Source: Opitutales bacterium
GTDB taxonomy: Bacteria; Verrucomicrobiota; Verrucomicrobiia; Opitutales; UBA2995
Direction of reading: 5' to 3'
Assembly (NCBI GenBank): GCA_022824405.1
Contig: JAJDZZ010000069.1
Location: 1-64,000 of the forward strand
Length of the DNA stretch: 64,000 nt
Made by a program: the position numbers and the translations under genes. Below the pieces are notes generated by a model. The model was not told the origin of the DNA, made no database searches, and was given only the letters and a program-made list of their open reading frames with translations. Below are positions 32,814-41,665 of the stretch, in pieces (within the stretch, counting starts at the first letter, position 1; every line of letters begins with the position of its first letter).

Positions 32814-33946
32814 TGGCTTCGATTATCATAGTATGTGGAGGGACAGGTGGACACCTTTCTCCGGGTATCGCTCTGGCTGAACAGTTGATGCGGCGGGAGC
32901 ACGTCTGCACCTTGGTCATTTCCAGGAAAAAGGTAGACGCGAGGTTGATCGAGAAGTACCCCGGTCTGGATTTTGTGGAGGCCCCCGGAGCACCCTTGCA
33001 TTTTCGACCCGCGGCCCTGATCCGCTTTGTCTGCCACCAGTCGGCCGCTTTTTTCTATGCCATAAAATTGCTCCTGCTCAAGAAGCCGGATTTGGTGATG
33101 GGTTTCGGCGGGTTCGTGACGGCTGGATTTGCCATACCTGCCTGGCTTATGGGTATTCCCTTTGTATTGCATGAAGCAAACCGGGTCGTAGGCCGGGCCA
33201 ATCGCCTATTGGGACGATTGGCCACCCGTATTTTTTTGCCTCCCGGGTTGAACTTGGCGGAGGGGCGGGTCCGGCGCATTCGACATGCCGCTTTGCCCTT
33301 GCGCCGGGAATTTCAGTGCATGGACAAATTGGCTGCCCGAAAAAAGCTGGGAATCGATGAGAAAGGCAAGTTGTTGGTGATTGTCGGAGGCAGTCAGGGC
33401 GCCCAACCGCTCAACCGATGGTCCCGGGAAAATGCCGCCGCCCTTGCTGAAAAGGGGATTGCGCTTTATTGCCTGACCGGAATGGGGCACAACCCGAGGG
33501 AACCCGCGAACCACGATACGAGGAACGGGGAAACCGTGGCCGCTCATTTTGTCGAGTTTTCCGATGATATGCCATCCGTGCTATCGTCTGCCGACGTGGT
33601 GGTTTCACGGGCCGGCGCGGGCAGCATTGCCGAGATAATCCGTTGCCGGGCTCCCTCCATTCTGATCCCGTATCCGCTGGCCCGGGATAATCACCAGTGG
33701 GCCAACGCCAAATACGTTGAAAAGTACGGCGCCGCCCTGGTCCTGGACCAAGAGGATCTGCCCCAACTTCGCCAGGCGGTCGAGGCACTCATCTTCGATG
33801 ATAAGCACTTGAACGAAATGGGAAAAGCCCTCCAATGGCTCGATCATTCACAGGGAGTTTACTCGTTGGGCAACGCGTTAGAGAGGCTGATCGATTGGGC
33901 TCATGTCCCAGGCGCCAGCGAAATTTCTACCTCCAATCGGATATGA
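32813..33946 (+). CDS. murG: Lipid II synthase (GlcNAc transferase)
   Basis: 377 residues. Adds GlcNAc to lipid I on the inner face of the membrane to make lipid II. GT-B fold: CGGTGGHLSPGIALAE at the N-terminus, MGFGGFVTAGFAIPAWL, PFVLHEANRVVGRANR, VIVGGSQGAQPLNRW, VVVSRAGAGSIAEIIRC and ILIPYPLARDNHQWANA near the C-terminus. All canonical segments are present. The start overlaps the ftsW stop and the end overlaps murC by four bases. Confidence 0.96.
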   Translation: MASIIIVCGGTGGHLSPGIALAEQLMRREHVCTLVISRKKVDARLIEKYPGLDFVEAPGAPLHFRPAALIRFVCHQSAAFFYAIKLLLLKKPDLVMGFGGFVTAGFAIPAWLMGIPFVLHEANRVVGRANRLLGRLATRIFLPPGLNLAEGRVRRIRHAALPLRREFQCMDKLAARKKLGIDEKGKLLVIVGGSQGAQPLNRWSRENAAALAEKGIALYCLTGMGHNPREPANHDTRNGETVAAHFVEFSDDMPSVLSSADVVVSRAGAGSIAEIIRCRAPSILIPYPLARDNHQWANAKYVEKYGAALVLDQEDLPQLRQAVEALIFDDKHLNEMGKALQWLDHSQGVYSLGNALERLIDWAHVPGASEISTSNRI

Positions 33947-35352
33947 GTTCCCATTCCAATACCTTCCCGATAGCCCATTATCACCTGCTGGGGATTGGTG
34001 GAATGGGTATGGCGCCCTTGGCTCTTTTCCTCAAACAAGCGGGTTGCCAGATATCCGGTGAAGATGACAACTTTCATCCGAGGGTCCATAAATTATTGAT
34101 ATCCAATGGCATTGAAATAAGTCGCAAACCCGACTATTCAACCTTGAAGGGCATTGTGTACTCCAATGCCATCCCCCAGGCCCATCCCGCTCTGCAATCC
34201 GGTTTGTCCAGGGAAGTCCCTTGCATTCGCCGGGGGGAGTTTTTGGCCAGGTTGTGTCGATGCTTTAAAACCCTGGTTGTGGCCGGATCGCATGGAAAGA
34301 CCACCACCTGCGGCCTGATTATTCACATACTGAGACGAAGCGGGTTCCCCTGCAATTATATCATGGGCGGGCTCTTCGCACGCGACGATGAGGACCCGGC
34401 CCGCTTTGATTCGGACAGCGATTGGCTCGTTGTGGAAGTAGATGAGAGCGATGGAAGTATTTCCGAATTCGAGCCCGAGGGCACCCTTCTGGTCAACGTC
34501 GATTGGGATCATCCGGATTTTTATACCAACTGGAGCAATATCCTGAATGTCTTTAATGAATTGGCCGGCCGGACGCGTCGGTTTGTCCTCTACAACAAGG
34601 CTTGCCGGAACTCCTTCAATTTGGATTTTTCGCAAAGTCCGGGGCGGGTTTACTCCTTTGGAACCGAGGCTGAATTCCAATTGGCGGGTTTTGAAAACCG
34701 ACGCCTGCAGGTGGGGGGGAATTTCCGGGATGAAAGCATGGAGGTGCCTTTTGAGGAATGGTTCAATGCGGAAAATGCCGTAGCGGCCCTGGCCGCGGCC
34801 CATCTGTTGAACTGCAATTTCGGCGAAGAGGTTTTACAGTCCTTCAATGGCATTTGGAGACGTCAGGAAACCCTATACCAACGGAACGGTTTTCGGGTCA
34901 TGGAGGATTACGGGCATCATCCTACCGAAATCAGAAACCTTCTGGAAGCGGTCAGGCAGAAAAAAGGTCCCTTGATTGTCGTATTTCAACCCCACCGTTA
35001 TTCGCGCACCCTTCAATTTAACCGACAATTTGCCGATTCCTTGAAATTGGCCGATTGTTTGGTCATTATGGACGTATACGGAGCCGGGGAGGCGCCGATA
35101 ACCGGCGGCAGCGGATTGGATCTCTTCGACAGGTGCGCCAAGTTCTTCCCCAGCCATGCCTTATATTTTTGTCAGAATGGCGGTTCCGTCCTGCGCCGTT
35201 TGAAAGCGCTCGATCTCGACCATGGCCTTCTTCTGTTTCTTGGCGCCGGAAACATCCAGATGGCCGCTGAATCCTATGTGCATCATTTGCGGGACGCGAA
35301 CCGGGAACTGGTAGTTTCGACGGCCCGACGTTCTCTTTCTCTTCTGCAATGA
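33943..35352 (+). CDS. murC: UDP-MurNAc:L-alanine ligase
   Basis: 469 residues from ATG 33943 (ATGA overlap with murG); the longer upstream frame runs through murG and is rejected. Adds L-alanine to UDP-MurNAc. Motifs: HYHLLGIGGMGMAPLA, ATP loop VVAGSHGKTTTCGL (GTHGKTTT in most MurC), VVEVDESDGSISEF, VMEDYGHHPTEI and FQPHRYSRTLQF. The Thr to Ser change in the loop is mild. In some chlamydiae murC is fused to ddl; here there is no C-terminal ATP-grasp extension. The end overlaps murB. Confidence 0.94.
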   Translation: MSSHSNTFPIAHYHLLGIGGMGMAPLALFLKQAGCQISGEDDNFHPRVHKLLISNGIEISRKPDYSTLKGIVYSNAIPQAHPALQSGLSREVPCIRRGEFLARLCRCFKTLVVAGSHGKTTTCGLIIHILRRSGFPCNYIMGGLFARDDEDPARFDSDSDWLVVEVDESDGSISEFEPEGTLLVNVDWDHPDFYTNWSNILNVFNELAGRTRRFVLYNKACRNSFNLDFSQSPGRVYSFGTEAEFQLAGFENRRLQVGGNFRDESMEVPFEEWFNAENAVAALAAAHLLNCNFGEEVLQSFNGIWRRQETLYQRNGFRVMEDYGHHPTEIRNLLEAVRQKKGPLIVVFQPHRYSRTLQFNRQFADSLKLADCLVIMDVYGAGEAPITGGSGLDLFDRCAKFFPSHALYFCQNGGSVLRRLKALDLDHGLLLFLGAGNIQMAAESYVHHLRDANRELVVSTARRSLSLLQ

Positions 35353-36269
35353 ACGGTGTAAAACGAAATGAAAGCCTGGCCCTGAAAACGACCTTGCGGG
35401 TCGGCGGAGCGGCTGAATTCTATGCCGAACCTTCCGATGAAACGGAACTAAAGGAACTTTTGCAGGAGGCAAACCGGAACCGTATCCCGGTAAATTTTTT
35501 GGGCAGGGGATCGAATATCATTGTGCCGGATACCGGGGTCGAAGGTTTGGTCATTCGTTTATCCAAACCCTATTTTCGAAAAATCGAGTATTTGAACGAT
35601 GGAAGAATACGTGCCGGCGCCGGAGTGCGGTTAAAGCAGGTTTGCGGATTTGCCCGGAGGAAAAAGCTTTCCGGATACGAATTTTTAGAGGGCATTCCGG
35701 GGTGCGTGGGAGGTTCCCTCAGGATGAACGCGGGCGCCATGGGCGGTTGGCTGTCCGATGTGTTGTCGGAAGTGGTTCTCATGAGTCATGGGGGCGAAAT
35801 TTCCACCGTGCCGGTTGAGGAACTGCATTTTGGCTACCGCTATTGCGAGGAGTTGAAGGAAGCCATCGGGTTGGGTGTTATTTTTCGAAAGGGAAACTTG
35901 GCCAGCCTCCCCGAGATCCAGCATACCATGGATGCCTACAAGAGTACCCGGATGGAAACGCAACCCCGTCTGCCCAGCGCCGGATGCACCTTTAAGAATC
36001 CCGAAGGAGGCGCGGCCGGGGCCCTTATCGATCAATGCGGCTTCAAAGGGGTTTCGGTGGGAGGGGCCTCCGTTTCGGATATCCATGCAAACTTTATCAT
36101 AAACAGGGGCAATGCCACTGCCGCCGATGTCATTGCCTTGATAAATTGGATTCGAAAAAGGGTGTTCCGGGAAACAGGCCATGTCCTCGAACCCGAAGTC
36201 ATACTCTTTGGCGATCAATGGGAAAGCTACCTCGAACCCTTGGTTTCAGAGCGCCACTCCACTGTTTAA
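35349..36269 (+). CDS. murB: UDP-N-acetylenolpyruvoylglucosamine reductase
   Basis: 306 residues. Reduces enolpyruvyl-UDP-GlcNAc to UDP-MurNAc with FAD and NADPH. TTLRVGGAAEFYAEP starts the FAD domain; NFLGRGSNIIVPDTGVEGLVI, GIPGCVGGSLRMNAGAMGG and AGCTFKNPEGGAAGALID follow. Size and the arrangement SAGCTFKNP are those of type IIb-like (short) enzymes. It starts within the murC stop and is followed by ftsQ after 18 bases. In many bacteria ddl comes here; it is missing. Confidence 0.94.
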   Translation: MNGVKRNESLALKTTLRVGGAAEFYAEPSDETELKELLQEANRNRIPVNFLGRGSNIIVPDTGVEGLVIRLSKPYFRKIEYLNDGRIRAGAGVRLKQVCGFARRKKLSGYEFLEGIPGCVGGSLRMNAGAMGGWLSDVLSEVVLMSHGGEISTVPVEELHFGYRYCEELKEAIGLGVIFRKGNLASLPEIQHTMDAYKSTRMETQPRLPSAGCTFKNPEGGAAGALIDQCGFKGVSVGGASVSDIHANFIINRGNATAADVIALINWIRKRVFRETGHVLEPEVILFGDQWESYLEPLVSERHSTV

Positions 36270-36287
36270 AAACCCGCTTATTCCAAA

Positions 36288-37220
36288 ATGACAAAGAAGA
36301 GAAAAATATCCAAACCGGTTCGCACCACCTGGAAAAGGATTCCCCAAAAAACCGGGCGACAATCGGTAACGAAGGAATCCCAACGGGTGAAAGTTCGCCG
36401 CTGGGGGCGGATTTTCGGTTTTGGTCTCGGAACCTGCGCCTTGGTTTTGGGCCTCCCGCTGGGGGGGTATTTCCTATTCCAAAATTCCTCCTCCATCGTA
36501 GCCACCGTTCCGGAGGGATCTCCGGTCCAGGTCGAAATTCAAACGGGCCGGTTTCTCCCCGAATCCTGGATAGAATCGCGGCTGGACCTGGACCCCGCCC
36601 AGGGTCTGATGCAAATCGACTTGCTCGATGTCAAAGCCAACCTGGAAAAATATCCCGAAGTAAAGAGGGCTTCGGTGGAGCGGCATTTTCCCAATGTGTT
36701 GCGGGTCAGCGTGCAGGAACGTTATCCTTTCTTCCGCCTGAAGGTGAGCGGAAGCAATGGAAGCTATAACATTCTCCTGGTGGACGAGGAAGGGCACGTG
36801 TTCAAGAATATAAATTGCCCGCAACACCTCTTGCGCAGAATTCCCTTTCTGGGCGGTATTATTCTGCATCCCACTCCTTTTGGGTATCGGCCTGTCGAAG
36901 GGGCAACCATACTGGCCGATCTCGTTAAAACCGCAAATGACCTCTACCCCGACCTGAGCCGGGATTGGGTGTTGATATTGGCCGATCAATTGATCATGGC
37001 CCAGACCTTTACCGAAGGATATATCCGGGTGCGTTCCCGGACCATAGAGGAGATTCTATTTGCCCCTAAGCAATTCGACAAGCAGTTGGAAAGATTGAAC
37101 TACATCTTGGACAATCACGCGGGTAAGTCAGACAAGTCCCTGGCCAGGGTGAACCTCTCTCTCCTGAACCAGCCAACAGTAGAGTACTCCCGGGTTTCCG
37201 CTCCCAAACGCTACCGCTAA
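36288..37220 (+). CDS. ftsQ: FtsQ/DivIB-like division protein
   Basis: 310 residues. A basic cytoplasmic N-terminus (about 45 residues, Lys/Arg-rich), one membrane segment (about 46-68), then a POTRA-like domain (about 80-155: RFLPESWIESRLDLDPAQGLMQIDLLDVKANLEKYP and VERHFPNVLRVSVQERYPFF) and a C-terminal beta domain. This is the FtsQ layout, and its place before ftsA supports it. FtsQ links early and late divisome proteins and contacts FtsL/FtsB. Sequence similarity to model FtsQ is low, as usual. Confidence 0.82.
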   Translation: MTKKRKISKPVRTTWKRIPQKTGRQSVTKESQRVKVRRWGRIFGFGLGTCALVLGLPLGGYFLFQNSSSIVATVPEGSPVQVEIQTGRFLPESWIESRLDLDPAQGLMQIDLLDVKANLEKYPEVKRASVERHFPNVLRVSVQERYPFFRLKVSGSNGSYNILLVDEEGHVFKNINCPQHLLRRIPFLGGIILHPTPFGYRPVEGATILADLVKTANDLYPDLSRDWVLILADQLIMAQTFTEGYIRVRSRTIEEILFAPKQFDKQLERLNYILDNHAGKSDKSLARVNLSLLNQPTVEYSRVSAPKRYR

Positions 37221-37239
37221 CTTCCAAATTTATTTCAGA

Positions 37240-38451
37240 GTGAGTTCCAAAATCATCGCAGGTGTAGAAATTGGTACCAGCAAGGCCGTCGTTCTGATCG
37301 GTGAAATTGTCCATGGCAAAACCCTCAATATAGTCGGCATGGGCATGACCTCGAGCGGTGGAGTAAAAAAGGGCGAGATCATAGACTTCAATGCGGCGAG
37401 CGACTGTACCCACAAGGCTATTATGGAAGCGGAAGAGAGCGCCGGGGCGAGTGTCGAAGCCGTTTATCTGGCCCAGACGGGCCACCACCTGGAAACCTTT
37501 TTCAGCGATGCGGAGGTTACGGTGAAATCTTCCAAAAACATCGTCCATCGCTCCGATATTCGGCGGTTACTGGCCGAGGCGAAGCGGAAACAGTTGCCCG
37601 AAGACCGAGCCATTATCCATCACATCCAAAACGGTTTTTACCTGGACGAGGAATTGGTGGAGTCACCCGAGCACCTGGAGGGACACAAACTGGAAGTGCG
37701 CTACTGGAATATCCACGGTTCCATCAAGCGAATGAGCGACTCTATCCACATCATCAACGGTTTCGGTCTACGGGTGGAGGATCTGATCGTGTCCAGCTTG
37801 GCCTCGGGCAAAATGGTGACCACGAAGGAAGAACGTGGAAACGGGGTGCTGGTGGTGGACATCGGAAGTGGAACCACCGATTACGTGTTGTACAAGCACG
37901 GGCACGTTGTTTACACCGGTGTTCTGGCGGTGGGAGGAGACCATATTACCAATGATCTGAGTATTGGCCTTCGCACCAGTTCCAATCTAGCCGAATTGCT
38001 GAAAATCAAAAATGGCAAGGCATCCCTGCAGCCGAAGTCACAGGATGACCGGGTTATGCTGGTCGGAGATCTGGCTATTGGGGACCGTTCCATTGCGCGT
38101 TCCGGGGTTTGTCAGATAATCAATGCCCGAGTGGATGAGTTGTTCAGGCTCATTGGCAACGACGAGAATTTGGCGCCGTTTTTCAGTTCCAGTCAATGGG
38201 GTACGGTGGTGCTGACAGGCGGCACTTCCAAATTGAAGGATATCGAGAAGGTTGCCGAAAAGGCGCTCGGTTTGCCGGTCATGCTGGGTGGAAACCCTTC
38301 CTGGGTAGCCGAGGAAATCCAAGGGCCTGAATATAGCACGGCGCTCGGTTTGCTGCACTTTGGTCTGAGTTACAACCACGTGAAGGAGTTCAAAGAGCGT
38401 AAACGGGGTGGCGCCCTGATGGAGGGGGTCAAGAAACTTTTCGGAATTTAG
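37240..38451 (+). CDS. ftsA: Divisome actin homologue FtsA
   Basis: 403 residues from GTG 37240. Actin-fold ATPase that tethers FtsZ to the membrane. IIAGVEIGTSKAVVLIGE is the phosphate-1 loop; VLVVDIGSGTTDYVLY is phosphate 2; VVLTGGTSKLKDIEKVA is the adenosine motif. The 1C domain follows the first subdomain. The C-terminus ALMEGVKKLFGI can form the short amphipathic helix that binds membrane. The stop overlaps the AGGAGG ribosome-binding site of ftsZ. Confidence 0.95.
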   Translation: MSSKIIAGVEIGTSKAVVLIGEIVHGKTLNIVGMGMTSSGGVKKGEIIDFNAASDCTHKAIMEAEESAGASVEAVYLAQTGHHLETFFSDAEVTVKSSKNIVHRSDIRRLLAEAKRKQLPEDRAIIHHIQNGFYLDEELVESPEHLEGHKLEVRYWNIHGSIKRMSDSIHIINGFGLRVEDLIVSSLASGKMVTTKEERGNGVLVVDIGSGTTDYVLYKHGHVVYTGVLAVGGDHITNDLSIGLRTSSNLAELLKIKNGKASLQPKSQDDRVMLVGDLAIGDRSIARSGVCQIINARVDELFRLIGNDENLAPFFSSSQWGTVVLTGGTSKLKDIEKVAEKALGLPVMLGGNPSWVAEEIQGPEYSTALGLLHFGLSYNHVKEFKERKRGGALMEGVKKLFGI

Positions 38452-38462
38452 GAGGTTTGGAT

Positions 38463-39707
38463 ATGGAAAACAGAGAAATTCTGACGCCCTCTACCCGCAT
38501 AAAGGTAATGGGTGTTGGTGGCGCTGGAAATAACGCAGTGGACCGCATTCGGCTCGAAATGAAAGTCATGGATGGTTTGGAACTCTGTTGCGTAAATACC
38601 GACATGAGAACGCTGGCCGATTCCCCGGTGGGTGACCAACATTTGTTGGGAAGGAATCTCACCCGCGGTTTGGGTTGCGGGGGCGATCCTCATTTGGGCA
38701 AGGAGGCGGCCCTGTCCGATTCCGAATCGATTGCCCGCATTGTAGACGGTTATGAATTGGTTTTCCTCATCAGTAGCCTGGGTGGCGGCACGGGCGCCGG
38801 CGCCTCACCGATCATCGCCAAAATTGCCAAGCAGTCCGGTTGCCTCGTTATCGCCTTTGTCAATATGCCCTTTACCTTTGAAGGAGAGCGGCGCTTCAAA
38901 CAGGCCAGCCAATCCCTGGAGGAACTCCGCGAGATTTGCGACGCAGTCATTCCATTGCCCAATGACGTGCTGCTGCAGGAGGAGGCGGCCCAGGAATCGG
39001 TGCTGCATGCCTTTTCCAAAGCCGATGAGTGGATCACCCGCGGGGTTCGATCCATCTGGGCCATGCTTTCCAAGCCGGGGTTGATAAACCTCGATTTTTC
39101 ATCATTGCGGGAGGTTTTCAACGCGCGGGGCGGCAAAACCCTTTTCGGGGTCGGTTCCGGCTGCGGTCCGAATTTCATACGGGACGCCCTGAACGATTTG
39201 ATGCAGTGTCCCCTTCTGCACGTCCCGGATTTTTCCAAGGTGGCGGACAATCTTCTGGTCAATATCGTTGGGGGAACGGATCTGTCCATGGCTCAGATCG
39301 AAGGGGTAATGGCATACATAACCGAGCAATTCGGGAGCAAGGCGAGCACCACTCTGGGCGCCGTGATCGATGAAGGAAAACAACAGTCCATTGAGATTTG
39401 TGTCATCGGCACTACCGATTTGGGAGGGTTACGTCCCCTTCGCACAAAAAGGTCCGCCTCGTCTCCTTGGGAGAAGGGCCGTAACCGGCTCGCTCGCAAC
39501 TCCGCCTCCGGCAAGCCCGGCACAACGGTTGAGGGGCGCAAACCGGATCGCCTCGAACCGGCTAATTCGGTTCAACAGGATTTGGGGATCGATGGATTGG
39601 AAGGAACCCGCGGATATTTTGAGGAGACCGGCCGCAACGAATTCGGGGGACAGGACCTGGACGTGCCCACCTACCTGAGGCGGGGAATTCGGATTGTCCT
39701 GACCTGA
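38463..39707 (+). CDS. ftsZ: Cell division tubulin FtsZ (divergent T7 loop)
   Basis: 414 residues from ATG 38463, seven bases after a perfect AGGAGG (38450-38455). FtsZ polymerises into the division ring. The GTP signature is GGGTGAGASP (usually GGGTGTGAAP). The T7 synergy loop reads NLDFSSLREVF, where most FtsZ proteins have N-V-D-F-A-D-V: the second Asp (E. coli Asp 212, needed to hydrolyse GTP in the neighbouring subunit) is Ser here. The conserved C-terminal peptide survives as DLDVPTYLRRGIRI after a linker of about 80 residues. It ends the dcw cluster. GTPase activity may be reduced or arranged differently. Confidence 0.94.
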   Translation: MENREILTPSTRIKVMGVGGAGNNAVDRIRLEMKVMDGLELCCVNTDMRTLADSPVGDQHLLGRNLTRGLGCGGDPHLGKEAALSDSESIARIVDGYELVFLISSLGGGTGAGASPIIAKIAKQSGCLVIAFVNMPFTFEGERRFKQASQSLEELREICDAVIPLPNDVLLQEEAAQESVLHAFSKADEWITRGVRSIWAMLSKPGLINLDFSSLREVFNARGGKTLFGVGSGCGPNFIRDALNDLMQCPLLHVPDFSKVADNLLVNIVGGTDLSMAQIEGVMAYITEQFGSKASTTLGAVIDEGKQQSIEICVIGTTDLGGLRPLRTKRSASSPWEKGRNRLARNSASGKPGTTVEGRKPDRLEPANSVQQDLGIDGLEGTRGYFEETGRNEFGGQDLDVPTYLRRGIRIVLT

Positions 39708-39779
39708 AAAAATAGGTTTGGCAGTTCCGGAGGATTCCAACAAGTTTTCATCCAAGTCTGCTATTCGACGCCTACGGAC

Positions 39780-40769
39780 ATGCATGAAATTTTTATGTGC
39801 CTCGGATTTCTCCTGGCCGCTTACTCGGTTGTTGCCAACGACGTTATCCAGACTCTGGGAACCTTTCTCAGTTCCAACGCAAGGGTTACCTGGTGGAAAT
39901 TGTGGGCCTACGCGGGCGCCATCCTGACCGTAATCCTGGTCTACGGTTGGCATAAGAATGGTGGGGACGTCTCCTACGGCCGGTTGATCGGGGATGCCGC
40001 CGACGGTTTTGATTTTTCCAATCCCCGATATCCCCATCCCAATCCCATGGTTTGGTGGTACGTTCTTCCACCGGCAGTGCTGCTTTGCATCACCCGGCTC
40101 GGAATTCCGGTCAGCACGACCTTTATGATCCTGACCTTTTTTGCTCCGGGAAACCTGGGCCCTATGCTGATCAAGTCGGTATCGGGCTATGCCGTGGCCT
40201 TCTTTACCGCCGTAATCGGATACCTTTTCATTGCAAAAAAAATTGAAAAATATTTTCTCGATCATCCCCTGGAGCAGTCACCCGCCAGCAAACGGTGGTG
40301 GACGGTAGGGCAATGGTGCGCTACCGGGTTTTTATGGTCCCAGTGGCTTATACAGGACTTTGCCAACATCTATGTATATTTGCCGCGAAAGTTGGATTTG
40401 CCTGAATTGGTCCTGTCTTTGGTAGTTTTGCTGGCTCTCCTGGCCTATATCTTTTATCAGCGAGGAGGGGTCATTCAGAAGATCGTTTTATCCAAGCGCA
40501 ATACGACGGATATTCGGTCAGCCACCATCATCGACCTGCTATTCGGGTTAATCCTCCTGTTCTTCAAGGAGATAAGCAGTATTCCCATGAGTACGACCTG
40601 GGTATTTATCGGCCTTTTGGCGGGCCGGGAATATGCTTTGACCGTGCGCATCGATCGAATGATATCGGGAAAGATCCACCGGATGATCTCCTTCGATCTG
40701 GGCAAAGTGACGTTGGGATTGGTGGTGAGCGTAGCCCTGGTCTATATCCTCAAATTCCTCCAAGGTTGA
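39780..40769 (+). CDS. PiT-like inorganic phosphate permease (divergent)
   Basis: 329 residues, about eight to ten membrane segments. Two inverted half-repeats carry PiT-type signatures: SVVANDVIQTLGTFLSS at about 16-32 and GIPVSTTFMI (about 107-116) in the first half, IPMSTTWVFIGLLAGREYAL (about 268-287) in the second. The PHO4/PiT family moves phosphate with H+ or Na+. The match is partial (usual motif GxNDxxNxxG), so substrate is inferred from motifs plus the adjacent Pst genes, which point toward it from the other strand. It is 72 bases after ftsZ, same strand. The start is ATG 39780, without a strong ribosome-binding site. Confidence 0.7.
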   Translation: MHEIFMCLGFLLAAYSVVANDVIQTLGTFLSSNARVTWWKLWAYAGAILTVILVYGWHKNGGDVSYGRLIGDAADGFDFSNPRYPHPNPMVWWYVLPPAVLLCITRLGIPVSTTFMILTFFAPGNLGPMLIKSVSGYAVAFFTAVIGYLFIAKKIEKYFLDHPLEQSPASKRWWTVGQWCATGFLWSQWLIQDFANIYVYLPRKLDLPELVLSLVVLLALLAYIFYQRGGVIQKIVLSKRNTTDIRSATIIDLLFGLILLFFKEISSIPMSTTWVFIGLLAGREYALTVRIDRMISGKIHRMISFDLGKVTLGLVVSVALVYILKFLQG

Positions 40770-40828
40770 CGGAGAGAAAGGGGCGCATCCCCTTTCAACG
40801 ATTGGCTTCCCGGAACCAACCCGGACGA

Positions 40829-41653
40829 TCAGCCCGAACGCCCCGAGACGTATGCCTCCGTCTTGTCGTTTTGAGGATTGAGAAAAATCTCCTGGGTTTT
40901 GTTATATTCGATCAAATTTCCCGTGTAGAAAAAGGCCGTGCTATCCGATACGCGGGCCGCTTGCTGCATATTGTGGGTGACGATAATGATGGTGTATTTG
41001 ACTTTCAGTTCGTGGATGAGCTCCTCGATCTTGGCCGTGGCAATGGGGTCGAGGGCCGAACAGGGTTCGTCCATCAGGATGACCTCGGGCTCGTTGGCTA
41101 TGGCCCGGGCGATGCATAGTCGCTGCATCTGACCGAGGGACAGGGAAAAGGCGCTTTCCCCCAGGCGGTCCTTCACTTCCTCCCACAAAGCGGCGGACCT
41201 CAGGCTGTTTTCCGCGACCTCGTCCAGGATGGACTTATTATTTTCTCCCGCTACCCGGAGGCTGTAGACGACGTTTTCATAGATGGATTTGGGAAAGGGA
41301 TTGGACTTCTGGAAAACCATGCCGACCCGCTTCCGCAAGGAAATGACCTCCACCGCCGGATCGTAAATGCTGAGGCCTTCGATGGCGATATCTCCCCGGT
41401 GACGTGCTTGGGGATTTAGTTCATTCAATCGGTTGAAACTTCTCAGCAGGGTAGATTTTCCGCATCCGGACGGTCCGATAAAAGCTGTAACGCTGCCTTT
41501 TTGCATATCGAGGTTCAAACCTTTCAGCACTTGAGCCTGGCCGAACCAAAAACAATAATCCTTTACCGAAATATAGTCCCGACCCCGGGGGTCCCGCCGC
41601 CGGGAAGCTGCTCGATTTTGCCATTGCGGATTCATATTTACTGCATTTTCCAC
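40829..41653 (-). CDS. pstB: Phosphate ABC transporter ATPase
   Basis: 274 residues from GTG 41653; ATG 41635 is an alternative that trims six residues. Powers phosphate import with PstA/PstC. Walker [10 protein letters not shown] (60-68), the Q-loop [18 protein letters not shown] typical of PstB, Walker [15 protein letters not shown] and the His switch [13 protein letters not shown] are intact. The ABC signature reads [14 protein letters not shown] instead of [14 protein letters not shown]: Gly at signature position 3 is Leu. No phoU follows; the next gene convergently is the PiT-like permease. Confidence 0.95.
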   Translation of the reverse strand: MENAVNMNPQWQNRAASRRRDPRGRDYISVKDYCFWFGQAQVLKGLNLDMQKGSVTAFIGPSGCGKSTLLRSFNRLNELNPQARHRGDIAIEGLSIYDPAVEVISLRKRVGMVFQKSNPFPKSIYENVVYSLRVAGENNKSILDEVAENSLRSAALWEEVKDRLGESAFSLSLGQMQRLCIARAIANEPEVILMDEPCSALDPIATAKIEELIHELKVKYTIIIVTHNMQQAARVSDSTAFFYTGNLIEYNKTQEIFLNPQNDKTEAYVSGRSG

Positions 41654-41665
41654 CGGTTGGAGGGG

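Noticed and set aside
33835-33942. MurC starting at 33835
   Set aside because: The first 36 codons overlap murG; ATG 33943 makes the usual ATGA overlap and gives the expected N-terminus.
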